Assembly: GCA_030610325.1 (NCBI GenBank)
Contig: JAUWRZ010000165.1
Span: forward strand, 1 to 5,531
Direction: 5' to 3'
DNA length: 5,531 nucleotides
Origin: Sulfurimonadaceae bacterium
Lineage (GTDB): Bacteria; Campylobacterota; Campylobacteria; Campylobacterales; Sulfurimonadaceae
Shown: positions 1-4,740 of the stretch, one piece after another
Numbering within the stretch: the stretch's first letter is position 1
Layout of the letters: every line of letters begins with the position of its first letter
Program-made: the position numbers and the translations under genes
The notes under the pieces: generated by a model
Database searches by the model: none
What the model was told of the DNA's origin: nothing
The model's input: only the letters and a program-made list of their open reading frames with translations

Positions 1-611
1 ATGAAGACTCCTGGAGCATCGAGGAGCTCTCTGAACTGCGTATTGTCTCGCAAGCTATTGATATAGTCATCGGAGCTGCGATCAAGGAGAACGGTCGTAC
101 CTATAATAGCGCACTCTATTTCAGCGGTGGTGAGCTTCTCCATATGCATCATAAAGTCCATCTTCCCAATTACGGGATGTTTGAAGAGGCCCGCTACTTC
201 TTTAAAGGTGAGAGTATCGAGACATTTGATACAAAGGCCGGAAGGACAGCGATGCTCGTCTGTGAAGACCTCTGGAGAGCTGACTCGATCGCGACACTCG
301 CTGCAGAGAAGCCCGACATCATCTATGTCATAGCAAACTCTCCCGCACGTGACTTTAGCGATGAGGGTCTGTTAATAGAGCAGCAGTGGGATGCGATCTT
401 AAAGTCCACTGCGCTATTGTGTAGTGCCTATGTAGTCTTTGTCAACCGTGTAGGTTTTGAGGATGGTCTTGGTTTCTGGGGTGGTAGCCGCGTCATCACA
501 CCGACCGGAGAGATCGAGTATCAGCTTGAGAGATCTGAGCCTTCAGTAAGGACAGTAAAACTCAATCGATCTCTGCATGCAGTACAAAGATGGATGGCAA
601 AGATCGATTGA
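1..611 (+). CDS. Nitrilase-superfamily carbon-nitrogen hydrolase, 3' part (5' end outside window)
   Basis: The reading frame is open from base 3 and ends at TGA 609-611, giving the last 202 residues. Members of this superfamily cleave amide or nitrile C-N bonds with a Glu-Lys-Cys triad. The Lys is visible in HHKVHLP (K51 of the fragment), followed by the family-like NYGMFEE. The nucleophile is C87 in VCEDLW; the C-E-D-x-W form resembles the glutaminase domain of NAD synthetase and related amidases. The stretch ANSPAR and the C-terminal VNRVGFEDGLGFWGGS fit the usual core strands. The catalytic Glu and perhaps 50-70 N-terminal residues lie upstream of the window. There is no signal peptide evidence in the visible part, so it is probably cytoplasmic. 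It leads a compact + strand gene row (19 bases to the next start). The substrate cannot be told from the sequence; amidase, deaminated-glutathione amidase-like or glutaminase activity are all possible. Confidence 0.88.
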   Translation, partial: EDSWSIEELSELRIVSQAIDIVIGAAIKENGRTYNSALYFSGGELLHMHHKVHLPNYGMFEEARYFFKGESIETFDTKAGRTAMLVCEDLWRADSIATLAAEKPDIIYVIANSPARDFSDEGLLIEQQWDAILKSTALLCSAYVVFVNRVGFEDGLGFWGGSRVITPTGEIEYQLERSEPSVRTVKLNRSLHAVQRWMAKID

Positions 612-630
612 TATCTAAAAAGGTGAATCA

Positions 631-993
631 ATGAAACAGTTATTTCTAATGATCAGTAGTGTGCTCTTATTGACGGTATCGCTTAGTGCCAATGAACGTG
701 ATATTCATAATTATCAGGAAAACTTTTGTAAAGACGTCCCGACTGCCGAGTTGCAGAAGCAGTACAATACAGTCTCTACAGAGCAGGATACGATGATAAG
801 TCATGGTGCAGAAGTGTGCAGCAGTGCAACAGAGACTTTTAACACGATGGAAGCCAAACGTGTGGGTAGAAAGCTTTACGATGATTGCGAGTCCTACCGA
901 CATGGAAAGGTCAGAAAAGAGATCCATAAGAACAAAGTGATCATTAAGGCGATCGAGCGTGAGCTAAAGAGCCGTGATGCCTTTAAACAGTAA
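631..993 (+). CDS. Small exported protein of unknown function with three cysteines
   Basis: I do not recognise this 120-residue protein. The ATG is preceded by AAGGTGA (620-626) at good spacing. Residues 1-20 form a classic Sec signal peptide: MK, then a hydrophobic core LFLMISSVLLLTVSL, with likely cleavage after SLSA. The mature part of about 100 residues is polar and looks mostly helical. It has cysteines at 33, 63 and 86, and a basic Lys/Arg-rich C-terminus with ERELKSR. No lipobox is present, so it should be a soluble periplasmic protein. An odd number of cysteines leaves one free or available for a mixed disulfide or a dimer. It sits 19 bases behind the hydrolase and 11 bases before mtnN, so co-transcription is likely, although an exported protein among cytoplasmic enzymes is unexpected. 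No function is proposed. Confidence 0.8.
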   Translation: MKQLFLMISSVLLLTVSLSANERDIHNYQENFCKDVPTAELQKQYNTVSTEQDTMISHGAEVCSSATETFNTMEAKRVGRKLYDDCESYRHGKVRKEIHKNKVIIKAIERELKSRDAFKQ

Positions 994-1004
994 GACGGAG
1001 TGAG

Positions 1005-1694
1005 ATGAAGTTAGCTATTATGGGCGCTATGCCTGAGGAGATCGCACCTATTTTGGAGCGAGTAGGTGACTATAAGGTCACCAAGAGAGCAGGTAACAGC
1101 TATTACGAGTGTAGTTTTGGCGGGCATGAGCTTGTCATCGCCTACTCAAAGATCGGTAAGGTCTTCTCTGCATTGACGGCAGCGACGATGATCGAGAGTT
1201 TTGGTGCACAGAAGATGCTTTTCAGTGGTGTAGCCGGTGCGATCAGCAGTGATCTCTCTGTCGGTGATCTGATCATCGCGACGAGACTCTGTCAGCATGA
1301 TCTTGACATCACGGCCTTTGGGCATCCTCATGGTTTTGTCCCGGAAGGTGCTCAGTTCATCGATACTGATGACACACTCAATGCTACTGCGTTGCAAGTA
1401 GCCAAAGAGATGGATATCGTTCTGAAAGAGGGTGTGATAGCGACAGGCGACCAGTTTGTCGCTGACCCTGTCCGTAAGACATTCATCGAAGAGACTTTTA
1501 ATGCCGATGCTCTTGAGATGGAGGGTGCATCTGTAGCGGTTGTCTGTGATGCTCTTGATATCCCTGTCTTTATTCTCCGGGCTATCAGCGATGCGGCAGA
1601 TACGGATGCCAGTTTTGATTTTGATGCCTTTTTAGACAGCTCGGCCAAGGTCAGTGCAGATTTCATCATGAAGATGGTAGAGAAGATTGCCTAA
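1005..1694 (+). CDS. mtnN: MTA/SAH nucleosidase (Pfs/MtnN), probably also aminofutalosine hydrolase
   Basis: This 229-residue protein is full length for the family. It hydrolyses the N-glycosidic bond of 5'-methylthioadenosine and S-adenosylhomocysteine, releasing adenine, in methionine salvage and on the route to AI-2. In Campylobacterota the same enzyme is known also to act on 6-amino-6-deoxyfutalosine in the futalosine menaquinone pathway (MqnB role); that second role is inferred here. Visible signatures are the N-terminal MGAMPEEIAPI, with E12 matching the catalytic acid/base Glu12 of the E. coli enzyme; ALEMEGASVA (E171 and E173, matching E172/E174); and RAISDAAD with D196, matching the general acid Asp197. 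The central GVAGAI and GDLIIA motifs fit the nucleoside phosphorylase fold. GGAG at 997-1000 serves as the ribosome site. The last 8 bases overlap the start of the following TtcA-family gene, which suggests translational coupling. Cytoplasmic. Confidence 0.95.
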   Translation: MKLAIMGAMPEEIAPILERVGDYKVTKRAGNSYYECSFGGHELVIAYSKIGKVFSALTAATMIESFGAQKMLFSGVAGAISSDLSVGDLIIATRLCQHDLDITAFGHPHGFVPEGAQFIDTDDTLNATALQVAKEMDIVLKEGVIATGDQFVADPVRKTFIEETFNADALEMEGASVAVVCDALDIPVFILRAISDAADTDASFDFDAFLDSSAKVSADFIMKMVEKIA

Positions 1695-2457
1695 AAAGCC
1701 TGCACTTAAACTCTCTAAGAAGATCATGCGTCAACTTGGACGTACAAACGCAGCGTTCGGCCTGATAGAAGAGGGCGATAAGATCCTGGTCGGTCTGAGC
1801 GGTGGCAAAGACTCATTGACTATGGTCCATGCCCTCAAAGAGCAGCAACGGCGCGCCCCTTTTCATTTTGAGTTTCTTGCCATAACCGTTGCCTATGGGA
1901 TGGGTGAACAGTTTGAGGAACTCTCGGAACATTGTAAGAAGTACGACATCCCTCATGAGGTCTATGATACCAATATCTATGATACTGCCAAAGAGAAGAT
2001 ACGAAAGAACTCTTCATACTGTAGCTTTTTCTCTCGTATGCGTCGGGGTGCGCTCTATGGCGCGGCGGAGAAGTATGGTTGTAATAAGGTGGCTCTTGGT
2101 CATCATCTCGATGATGCGGCTGAGAGTTTTTTTATGAACCTTATCTATAATGGCCATATGCGCTCCCTTGCACCAAAGTATAAAGCGGGAAATGGACTGG
2201 TAGTCATCCGTCCGTTAATACAACTGCGTGAACGTCAACTTGCAGCTGCAGCGATCGAGAACAAGATGCCGACTATCGGTGATGAGGCCTGTCCTTCGTT
2301 GCGATTCGATGTTAAGATGCCACATGCGAGAGCCTCGATGAAGGTGATGCTTGCCGAGATGGAAGAGAAGTATCCTGACCTTTTTGTCTCTGTCAACGCT
2401 GCTTTCGGGCATATCTCCGAAGAGAGCTTCTTCGATCCGGAGCGTTTTTCACTTTGA
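1687..2457 (+). CDS. ttcA: TtcA-family PP-loop ATPase (tRNA 2-thiocytidine type), with one cluster cysteine replaced
   Basis: This 256-residue cytoplasmic protein resembles TtcA, which adenylates and thiolates C32 of certain tRNAs using a [4Fe-4S] cluster. The PP-loop SGGKDSL is at 38-44, the second signature LGHHLDDAAE follows near 138, and NSSYCSFFSRMRRG covers the cysteine region. E. coli TtcA binds its cluster with C122, C125 and C222. Here C112 and C202 (in DEACPSL) correspond to the first and third, but F115 (TTC, 2029-2031) stands where the second Cys is expected. It may therefore bind a cluster differently or not at all. The start is taken as TTG 1687, because KLSKKIMRQLGRTNAAF aligns with the E. 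coli region upstream of the PP-loop, an in-frame stop lies at 1678-1680, and the next ATG (1726) would cut into that region. It overlaps mtnN by 8 bases. It is shorter than E. coli TtcA (311 residues), lacking mainly terminal extensions. Confidence 0.85.
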   Translation: MPKKPALKLSKKIMRQLGRTNAAFGLIEEGDKILVGLSGGKDSLTMVHALKEQQRRAPFHFEFLAITVAYGMGEQFEELSEHCKKYDIPHEVYDTNIYDTAKEKIRKNSSYCSFFSRMRRGALYGAAEKYGCNKVALGHHLDDAAESFFMNLIYNGHMRSLAPKYKAGNGLVVIRPLIQLRERQLAAAAIENKMPTIGDEACPSLRFDVKMPHARASMKVMLAEMEEKYPDLFVSVNAAFGHISEESFFDPERFSL

Positions 2458-2469
2458 TATGGGAGTCTG

Positions 2470-2524
2470 TCGGGTCTGCCCGATCGAGATGAAGATCTCT
2501 CATAATACGATAGATCTTCTTCGA
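2470..2524 (+). terminator. Two weak hairpins behind ttcA, possible transcript end
   Basis: Just after the ttcA stop there is a small stem TCGGG (2470-2474) with CCCGA (2479-2483) and loop TCTG. A second hairpin follows: GAAGATCT (2491-2498) pairs with AGATCTTC (2512-2519) over a 13-base loop, with an outer TCGA/TCGA pairing (2484-2487 with 2521-2524). Neither is followed by a run of T, so intrinsic termination is uncertain. They could instead stabilise the 3' end of the operon mRNA. Confidence 0.3.
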
Positions 2525-2575
2525 GACTTTGAATAAACTTAAAGATCTCTTCCTGACGAAACAAATTCAAGTAAA

Positions 2576-2602
2576 TAGACTATAATCCCGACAAAATATA
2601 AT
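2576..2602 (+). promoter_or_regulatory. Tandem TATAAT boxes, likely promoter(s) of the rhodanese gene
   Basis: Two perfect TATAAT hexamers lie at 2581-2586 and 2597-2602, 16 bases apart, in an AT-rich stretch upstream of the rhodanese gene. For the second, TAGACT (2576-2581) is a possible -35 at a 15-base spacing, matching TTGACA at four positions. For the first, CTGACG (2553-2558) is too far upstream (22 bases), so its -35 is unclear; weak -35 regions are common in this group. Predicted starts near 2593 or 2609 would leave a leader of about 60-80 bases. Confidence 0.6.
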
Positions 2603-2655
2603 ATGGGTGCCTCTAAAAACGCTGATGATATACAGGGTTATTAACGCTGCCCATA
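2602..2655 (+). other. Structured or repeat-containing leader of the rhodanese gene
   Basis: The leader contains the 7-base direct repeat AACGCTG at 2618-2624 and 2643-2649, 25 bases apart. TATGGG (2602-2607) can pair with CCCATA (2650-2655), closing a loop that holds both repeat copies. A 13-codon reading frame (ATG 2603 to TAA 2642-2644) also fits here but has no ribosome site. The structure is visible; any regulatory role is unproven. Confidence 0.25.
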
Positions 2656-2670
2656 CATTAAAGGATTATT

Positions 2671-3012
2671 ATGAGTATTGATGTCTATCCCGATAAAGCG
2701 ATGCTGGAAGATTCAGATATGGTCATCGTAGATATACGTACAAGTCCAGAGTGGCAGCAGACTGGTATTGTCCCAAATGCGAAGTGCATCACCTTTTTTG
2801 ATGAGAGTGGCAATTATGATGTCGAAGCGTTCTTAAAGAGTATGGATGAACTTGGTGGTAAAGCTCAGAAGATAGGTCTGATCTGTCGTACCGGCTCACG
2901 TACTTCTCAGGTCGCAAACTTTATGGACCAAGAGGGTTATGATGTGAAAAACCTTGCCGGTGGCGTTATGAAGTTGATGCGCGAAGGGTACAAACTCACA
3001 CCATACAAGTAG
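2671..3012 (+). CDS. Single-domain rhodanese (sulfurtransferase)
   Basis: This 113-residue protein is a single rhodanese domain. Such proteins carry sulfane sulfur as a persulfide on an active-site Cys and pass it to thiols, cyanide or protein acceptors. VDIRTSPEW (20-28) is the usual Asp/Arg/Glu segment after the first strand. The active-site loop is CRTGSR (72-77) with C72 as the persulfide carrier, followed by the helix TSQVANFM. The closing NLAGGVMKL matches the family's GG-turn. A second Cys, C39, lies before the helix region. No signal peptide is present, so it should be cytoplasmic, in the size class of GlpE/PspE-like proteins. Ribosome site AAAGGA (2660-2665) is 5 bases from the ATG. 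It stands alone behind its own promoter and faces the minus-strand pair, with only 3 bases between opposing stop codons. A role feeding sulfur to the adjacent TtcA-type protein is possible but only an inference. Confidence 0.92.
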   Translation: MSIDVYPDKAMLEDSDMVIVDIRTSPEWQQTGIVPNAKCITFFDESGNYDVEAFLKSMDELGGKAQKIGLICRTGSRTSQVANFMDQEGYDVKNLAGGVMKLMREGYKLTPYK

Positions 3013-3015
3013 TGA

Positions 3016-3150
3016 TCAGTGGGTGTCTATATACCCCTGTTCGGGTAGCTGTTCAGGCATCTCAGCAGGCGTGTTCTCGACTGGGACCGCTTTCTCCTCA
3101 CATCCCAAAAACATCACCATCAAGAGTATGACTATAGTGGCTTTAGCCAT
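3016..3150 (-). CDS. Very small lipoprotein (44 residues), unknown function
   Basis: A short gene on the - strand, ATG at 3150-3148 and TGA ending at 3016. The predicted protein starts MAKATIVILLMVMFLGC: a hydrophobic segment ending in a lipobox-like FLGC, with C17 as the lipidated residue. The positions before the Gly are not the most canonical. The mature part would be only 28 residues, acidic and rich in Pro and Glu (PAEMPEQLPEQ), ending GYIDTH. Support for translation is strong: AAAGGAGGT (3158-3166, minus strand) is an almost perfect anti-16S match at 7 bases from the ATG. The start also overlaps the stop of the upstream minus gene (ATGGCTAA, 8 bases), so the two are probably co-translated. 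I do not recognise a family. It could be a small envelope lipoprotein working with its helical partner, or an entericidin-like small lipoprotein by size alone. It lies wholly opposite the predicted 3' tail of the rhodanese mRNA. Confidence 0.7.
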   Translation of the reverse strand: MAKATIVILLMVMFLGCEEKAVPVENTPAEMPEQLPEQGYIDTH

Positions 3151-3643
3151 GGAGTGGACCTCCTTTGAGAGGCAGGGGCCTCTTTTTTTCTTCACGGACC
3201 TTCTCTGCTTTTTCGTAGTCAGCCTTAAGCGTACTTATGAACTCCAGCATACTCAGCTGGTACGTCGTAGTGTCTTCATCAGTACTGCATTCGATGATGG
3301 GATGGAGCTGAGCCGGGTCAAGTTTTTTGGCATAACGGGGCACGACTTTGAGGTCATGAACGATGTGGTTGACAAGCCTATCGATATCGAGTCCATTATC
3401 ATCATGGACTTTTTTTACGTACTCTCTTGTCGTCAACGTAAGTGTATTGGCGCGATCTTCGTCAGCATAGATGTCCATGCCGGCTTTTGTGACAAGGTCA
3501 AACTCACATTCATCTGCATTCTCGTTTGCCGCGATGATCATGGCAAATACCTTCGCACGGAACTCAAGCGAACTATGATGGTAGATGAAGATCTCACGAA
3601 ATGCATTCGCGAAATGGTGTTTGAATTTTGAGCCAAAGCCCAT
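3143..3643 (-). CDS. Soluble helical protein, tentatively TerB-like, unknown function
   Basis: The chosen start is ATG 3643-3641, preceded on the minus strand by AGGAGAG and further up by a TATAAT box. This gives 166 residues. The frame stays open further upstream, but a longer form would run into the divergent lipoprotein gene and past the promoter. There is no signal peptide or membrane segment. The sequence looks all-helical. FRAKVFAMIIAANENADECE (about 28-47) resembles the first helices of TerB/DjlA-type domains, where a hydrophobic helix leads into an acidic Asp/Glu turn. A later stretch, LDIDRLVNHIVHDL, and the end LEFISTLKADYEKAEKVREE fit further helices. The C-terminus is basic and then Pro/Gly-rich (KKRPLPLKGGPLHG). 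Its last bases encode an intrinsic terminator for the opposite strand. The TerB assignment is a guess from pattern only. The downstream lipoprotein gene overlaps its stop by 8 bases, so the two probably work together. Confidence 0.75.
   Translation of the reverse strand: MGFGSKFKHHFANAFREIFIYHHSSLEFRAKVFAMIIAANENADECEFDLVTKAGMDIYADEDRANTLTLTTREYVKKVHDDNGLDIDRLVNHIVHDLKVVPRYAKKLDPAQLHPIIECSTDEDTTTYQLSMLEFISTLKADYEKAEKVREEKKRPLPLKGGPLHG
3151..3166 (-). promoter_or_regulatory. Strong Shine-Dalgarno site that can fold on itself
   Basis: On the minus strand AAAGGAGGT (3166-3158) sits 7 bases before the small lipoprotein ATG. GGAG within it can pair with CTCC just before the ATG (3154-3151) over the 5-base loop GTCCA, which would hide the ribosome site unless a ribosome finishing the upstream gene opens it. 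The terminator stem lies one base upstream of the site. The pairing is visible; its use as a coupling switch is inferred. Confidence 0.45.
3168..3189 (+). terminator. Rho-independent terminator on + strand, inside the opposing gene
   Basis: AGAGGC (3168-3173) and GCCTCT (3178-3183) form a perfect 6-base-pair stem with loop AGGG, followed directly by seven T residues (3183-3189). This is a textbook intrinsic terminator for + strand transcription. The only upstream + gene is the rhodanese, whose stop lies about 155 bases earlier. On the minus strand the same bases encode the C-terminus of the helical protein, and there is no T run in that direction, so it should act on + only. The T run reads as Glu/Lys codons in the minus gene. 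Confidence 0.75.
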
Positions 3644-3692
3644 TGACTCTCCTGTGAGGTATGCGTGGTATTCCTGCAAGTATCTTCGTGCT

Positions 3693-3720
3693 ATTATAGC
3701 GCAAAAGGTGTTTAATGCAA
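3693..3720 (-). promoter_or_regulatory. Promoter of the minus-strand pair, overlapping the chaN start region
   Basis: On the minus strand a perfect TATAAT lies at 3698-3693, with TTGCAT (3720-3715) 16 bases upstream as a weak -35 (TTG matches). It predicts a start near 3686 and a leader of about 43 bases to the ATG at 3643. The -10 sits in GCTATTATAGC (3691-3701 region), nearly palindromic, so the + strand reads TATTAT (3692-3697) as a possible -10 for the lipoprotein gene. A + start from it would fall right at that gene's ribosome site, so chaN may instead start further upstream. Confidence 0.5.
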
Positions 3721-4620
3721 CAGATCTTTCTAGTGATATTCGGGTTGTTTTCTCTTCTGTTTTCGGGCTGCTCTGTAGCGCCCAAGCCGTTAATGCATCA
3801 GCCGGCATGCGATAAGGGTATCTACGCCATAAAAGGTTCACAATGTCTAGATAATGATCGACTCATAGAGAGACTCGAACGCTATGATGTGATCTTTATA
3901 GGTGATCATCATACGGAGAAAGAGCCACATACCTTTACTGCGACTCTTATCGAAAGTCTGCATGCCAGCGGTTTTACCATCCATCTTGCAAATGAGTGGT
4001 TCGTACCTGAGGACCGCACAGTGTTACAGCACTATATGCAAGAGGGCTATGATGGGAACTTTACCGAAGAGATCGGATGGGAGAAGAAAGCGGGTTATGA
4101 CTTTAGCCAGTATGAGCCTATCTATGATGCGGTGCGTGAGAGTGGTGGTGCGCTGTATGGTATCAATCTGACTAAAGTGTCCAGAAAAAAGATCTCTGAT
4201 GCCAATCTTACTGGTATGAGCAGTGAGGAGAGAACGTTCTTTGATGGTCTCGATCTCAACGTCTCAGCGCATCGTCAGCTACTTGATCCCTACTTCTCTC
4301 ATTGCCATGGCCTCAGAAAAGGTGAGGATGCTGCGACATGCAAAGAGCGGATGTACCGTGTACAGGTGGCGTGGGACACAAAGATGGCTCAAGAGAGTGC
4401 GAAGTTAGTCGAGCAAGTGTTACAAGAGCCAAAAGCAAAACTGCTTATCTTTGTCGGAGCTATGCACCTTAGTGATGATCTGGGTGTAAATATGCGATTC
4501 TCTCGTCTTTCCAACCTTCCTTATGTTACTATTCTTCCAGAGATAAGTTCACAGACGGGCTACCCAAATGCAGAGGCAGATTACCTTTTTCTGTATACAC
4601 CTCCAGAAAGTCCCCTCTAA
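3715..4620 (+). CDS. ChaN/DUF399-family lipoprotein, probable haem or iron handling
   Basis: This 301-residue protein begins with a lipoprotein signal: QQIFLVIFGLFSLLFSGC, lipobox FSGC, lipidation at C19. The rest fits the ChaN (haem-binding uptake, Tiki-like) family. VIFIGDHHTEKEPH (59-72) is the family's G-[DE]-x-H strand end, and NEWF (93-96) is the second conserved acid. YEPIYDAVRE (133-142) is followed by LYGINL (148-152). RVQVAWDTKMA (215-225) matches the usual Q-x-x-D-x-x-MA helix, and FVGAMHLSDDLGV (246-258) matches the GxxH segment near the end. In Campylobacter ChaN is an iron-regulated lipoprotein whose dimer holds stacked haems; the role here is inferred from family. Extra cysteines C32/C44 and C197/C209 occur in two pairs 12 residues apart and could form disulfides. 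Ribosome site AAAGGTG (3704-3710) is 4 bases from the ATG. I see no clear Fur box upstream. It is divergent from the helical-protein gene and shares its control region. Confidence 0.88.
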   Translation: MQQIFLVIFGLFSLLFSGCSVAPKPLMHQPACDKGIYAIKGSQCLDNDRLIERLERYDVIFIGDHHTEKEPHTFTATLIESLHASGFTIHLANEWFVPEDRTVLQHYMQEGYDGNFTEEIGWEKKAGYDFSQYEPIYDAVRESGGALYGINLTKVSRKKISDANLTGMSSEERTFFDGLDLNVSAHRQLLDPYFSHCHGLRKGEDAATCKERMYRVQVAWDTKMAQESAKLVEQVLQEPKAKLLIFVGAMHLSDDLGVNMRFSRLSNLPYVTILPEISSQTGYPNAEADYLFLYTPPESPL

Positions 4621-4650
4621 AGTTTCGAAGTCTGATAATGCCATAGTCCT

Positions 4651-4670
4651 GCATCCAGCTGATGCCTATT
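4651..4670 (+). terminator. Weak hairpin after the ChaN-type gene
   Basis: GCATC (4651-4655) pairs with GATGC (4661-4665) over loop CAGCT, followed by CTATTT. The 5-base stem and the broken T run make it a poor intrinsic terminator, but it is the only candidate directly behind the gene. Confidence 0.2.
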
Positions 4671-4683
4671 TACCATACCCCGA

Positions 4684-4715
4684 GCATAGAGCAGTCTGGT
4701 TCACTGCTTCTATGT
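4684..4715 (+). other. Strong hairpin in the leader of the DUF2231 gene
   Basis: CATAGA plus GCAGT (4685-4695) pairs with ACTGC (4703-4707) and TCTATG (4709-4714). This makes 11 base pairs with one bulged T at 4708 and a 7-base loop CTGGTTC; G4684 and T4715 may add a wobble pair. No T run follows, so it is not an intrinsic terminator. It ends 14 bases before the AGGAG ribosome site (4729-4733). Possible roles are an mRNA stabiliser, a processing site between chaN and the next gene, or a protein-binding leader element. Confidence 0.45.
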
Positions 4716-4740
4716 CGAGGGAGAGACCAGGAGAAGAGAT

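Noticed and set aside
1352..1669. Minus-strand frame of 105 codons antisense to mtnN
   Set aside because: The + frame has all catalytic residues of the nucleosidase; the minus frame is Ser/Ala-rich and has no recognisable motif.
2459..2536. 25-codon frame after ttcA (starts MGVCRVCP), tempting because it carries a C-x-x-C motif
   Set aside because: The nearest GGAG is 17 bases upstream, too far. The frame overlaps the two hairpins and is only the tail of a longer shadow frame of ttcA.
2235..2570. Minus-strand frame of 111 codons starting in the gap after ttcA
   Set aside because: It has a TTG start without a ribosome site and lies mostly antisense to ttcA, with Ser-rich shadow-like composition.
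2603..2644. 13-codon leader peptide upstream of the rhodanese gene
   Set aside because: No ribosome site; the ATG lies at or before the predicted transcript starts, and the codons show no run of a regulatory amino acid.
3023..3631. Long + strand open frame (202 codons, GTG start) opposite the helical-protein gene
   Set aside because: It has no ribosome site and crosses the intrinsic terminator, and its composition mirrors the minus frame. The minus gene has a ribosome site, a TATAAT promoter and a sensible protein.
3644..3841. N-terminal extension of the minus gene to an upstream start at 3841
   Set aside because: It would overlap the first 126 bases of the ChaN-type gene and pass through the promoter; the ATG at 3643 has AGGAGAG at correct spacing.
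3848..3861. Fur-box-like GATAATGATC inside the ChaN-type gene
   Set aside because: Only about half of a 19-base Fur box, inside the coding region and well downstream of the promoter.
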